A stretch of 6,098 nt of DNA from Acidiferrobacterales bacterium (GTDB lineage: Bacteria; Pseudomonadota; Gammaproteobacteria; Acidiferrobacterales; Sulfurifustaceae), in the NCBI GenBank assembly GCA_015492195.1, contig WGFP01000105.1, positions 1 to 6,098 of the forward strand. Reading direction: 5' to 3'. Positions within the stretch are counted from its first letter, which is position 1, and each line of letters begins with the position of its first letter. This document shows positions 5,182-6,098 of the stretch, in pieces. The position numbers were made by a program, and so were the translations under genes. A model generated the notes under the pieces. It was not told the origin of the DNA. It searched no databases and saw only the letters and a list, made by a program, of their open reading frames with translations.

Positions 5182-5257
5182 ACCGTCCAGTTGTACCTCT
5201 TTAGATTGTAGGAAAAACCTTCTTTTTCATAAGCTTTGTACGGTTACTCGCCCGCCC

Positions 5258-6098
5258 TCAGTGCGCCTCGTCCCAGTTGTCGCCCACGCCGATGTCCACC
5301 ACCAGCGGGACATCCAGCCGCGCCGTCTCCGCCATGCTGCGGCGGATATGCGCCTTGGCGTCGTCGAGCGCGTCTTCTTTTATCTCAAATACCAGCTCAT
5401 CGTGAACTTGCATGATCATCTTCACGGGGGCAGAGGTGCGGCGGATCCAGGCGTCCACGGCCAGCATGGCGCGCTTAATGAGATCCGCCGCCGTTCCCTG
5501 CATGGGCGCATTGATGGCGGCGCGTTCGGCGGCCTGGCGCCGCATGTGATTGCCGGCATTGATCTCGGGCAGGTACAGCCGCCGCCCAAAGAGGGTTTCC
5601 ACATACCCCTGCCCGTGCGCCTGCTCGCGGGTGCGGTCCATATACGCTTTGACCTTAGGGTAACGCTTGAAATAAAGCTCGACGTACTCCTGCGCCGCGG
5701 CGCGGTCGATGCGCAACTGGCGGGCGAGCCCGAAGGCCGACATGCCGTAGATCAGACCGAAATTGATCGCCTTGGCGTGACGACGCATTTCATCCGTGAC
5801 CAGGTCCGGACCGACGCCGAACACCTCCGCGGCGGTCGCGCGATGCACGTCCAAGTTCTGCGCAAACGCCTTGATCAAGCCCGGATCACCGGAGAGATGC
5901 GCCATGATGCGCAGCTCGACCTGCGAATAGTCCGCCGAAACAATTTTATATCCCGGCTCGGCAATGAACGCCTGACGAATGCGCCGTCCCTCCGCCGTGC
6001 GTATGGGGATATTCTGCAAATTCGGATCTGAGGAGGACAACCGGCCGGTGGCGGTCACCGCCTGATGATAGGACGTATGGACGCGGCCGGTATTGGGA
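5258..6098 (-). CDS. polA: DNA polymerase I, C-terminal part
   Basis: The frame is open from the window edge to TGA at 5260-5258, giving about 279 residues that begin PNTGRVHTSYHQAVTATGR. This is the 3' end of the polymerase domain of Pol I, which fills gaps and removes primers in replication and repair. Motif A is VSADYSQVELRIMAHLSGD with the first metal Asp. The O-helix (motif B) is RRHAKAINFGLIYGM with the conserved Arg, Lys and Tyr. Motif C is MIMQVHDELVFEI with the second catalytic Asp. The end GDNWDEAH corresponds to GENWDQAH, the last residues of E. coli PolA, so the C-terminus is complete. The 5' part, with the 5'-nuclease and 3'-exonuclease domains if present, lies outside. GTG at 6058-6056 is an internal Val codon, not a start. 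Confidence 0.97.
   Translation of the reverse strand, partial: PNTGRVHTSYHQAVTATGRLSSSDPNLQNIPIRTAEGRRIRQAFIAEPGYKIVSADYSQVELRIMAHLSGDPGLIKAFAQNLDVHRATAAEVFGVGPDLVTDEMRRHAKAINFGLIYGMSAFGLARQLRIDRAAAQEYVELYFKRYPKVKAYMDRTREQAHGQGYVETLFGRRLYLPEINAGNHMRRQAAERAAINAPMQGTAADLIKRAMLAVDAWIRRTSAPVKMIMQVHDELVFEIKEDALDDAKAHIRRSMAETARLDVPLVVDIGVGDNWDEAH

Noticed and set aside
5212..5228. GAAAAA-N5-TTTTTC inverted repeat just after polA, as a polA terminator
   Set aside because: The stem is all A/T apart from the closing pair and no T tract follows it on the polA strand. The strong terminator at 5024-5061 serves instead.
5261..6031. Long + strand ORF of 256 codons opposite polA
   Set aside because: It is a shadow of the strongly conserved polA frame in GC-rich DNA; composition is His/Arg-rich with no domain.

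Overview
The window looks like a chromosomal segment of a GC-rich gammaproteobacterium. The PolA C-terminus and HemL are close to gammaproteobacterial versions, the thiE-hemL order is known from Pseudomonas and relatives, and a di-haem cytochrome c4 beside polA is also a gammaproteobacterial arrangement. I cannot name the genus. There is no transposase, integrase, CRISPR array, tRNA or rRNA.

Layout. 1-120: 3' end of thiE (+). 121-384: AT-rich spacer filled by a roughly 230-bp element with nested inverted repeats, reaching almost to the hemL start. 385-1689: complete hemL (+), tetrapyrrole synthesis. 1766-2002: a 78-aa protein of unknown function (-) with a strong Shine-Dalgarno sequence and its own terminator. 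2003-2362: a divergent control region. 2363-2599: short ORF that resembles the amino end of a PhnD-type periplasmic binding protein, its TAA overlapping the ATG of the next gene (TAATG). 2599-4269: membrane-bound HAMP-GGDEF-EAL protein for cyclic-di-GMP turnover. 4286-4900: cytochrome c4 (-), convergent with the previous gene. 4901-5257: spacer with a cytochrome promoter and a probable small-RNA gene. 5258-6098: 3' part of polA (-), running off the window.

Two regulatory features stand out. First, the spacer between the 78-aa gene and the GGDEF-EAL unit carries two divergent sigma-54 type promoters (TGGCAC-N5-TTGCT on the - strand, TGGCGC-N5-TTGCA on the + strand). A cluster of three short palindromes lies about 140 bp from each predicted start, where one shared enhancer would be expected. 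This suggests that the unknown protein and the cyclic-di-GMP enzyme belong to one activator-controlled regulon. Second, downstream of polA, where E. coli has Spot 42 (spf) and Pseudomonas has ErsA, the - strand shows a TATAAT box, about 120 nt of three-hairpin sequence with C/U-rich anti-Shine-Dalgarno loops, and a Rho-independent terminator ending in seven T. This is a good candidate for an undescribed small RNA.

thiE and hemL are biosynthetic, polA is replication and repair, and cytochrome c4 is respiratory electron transfer. HemL supplies the tetrapyrrole precursor for haem, which cytochrome c4 consumes, but the two are not in one operon. All calls come from reading the sequence; no database search was run.
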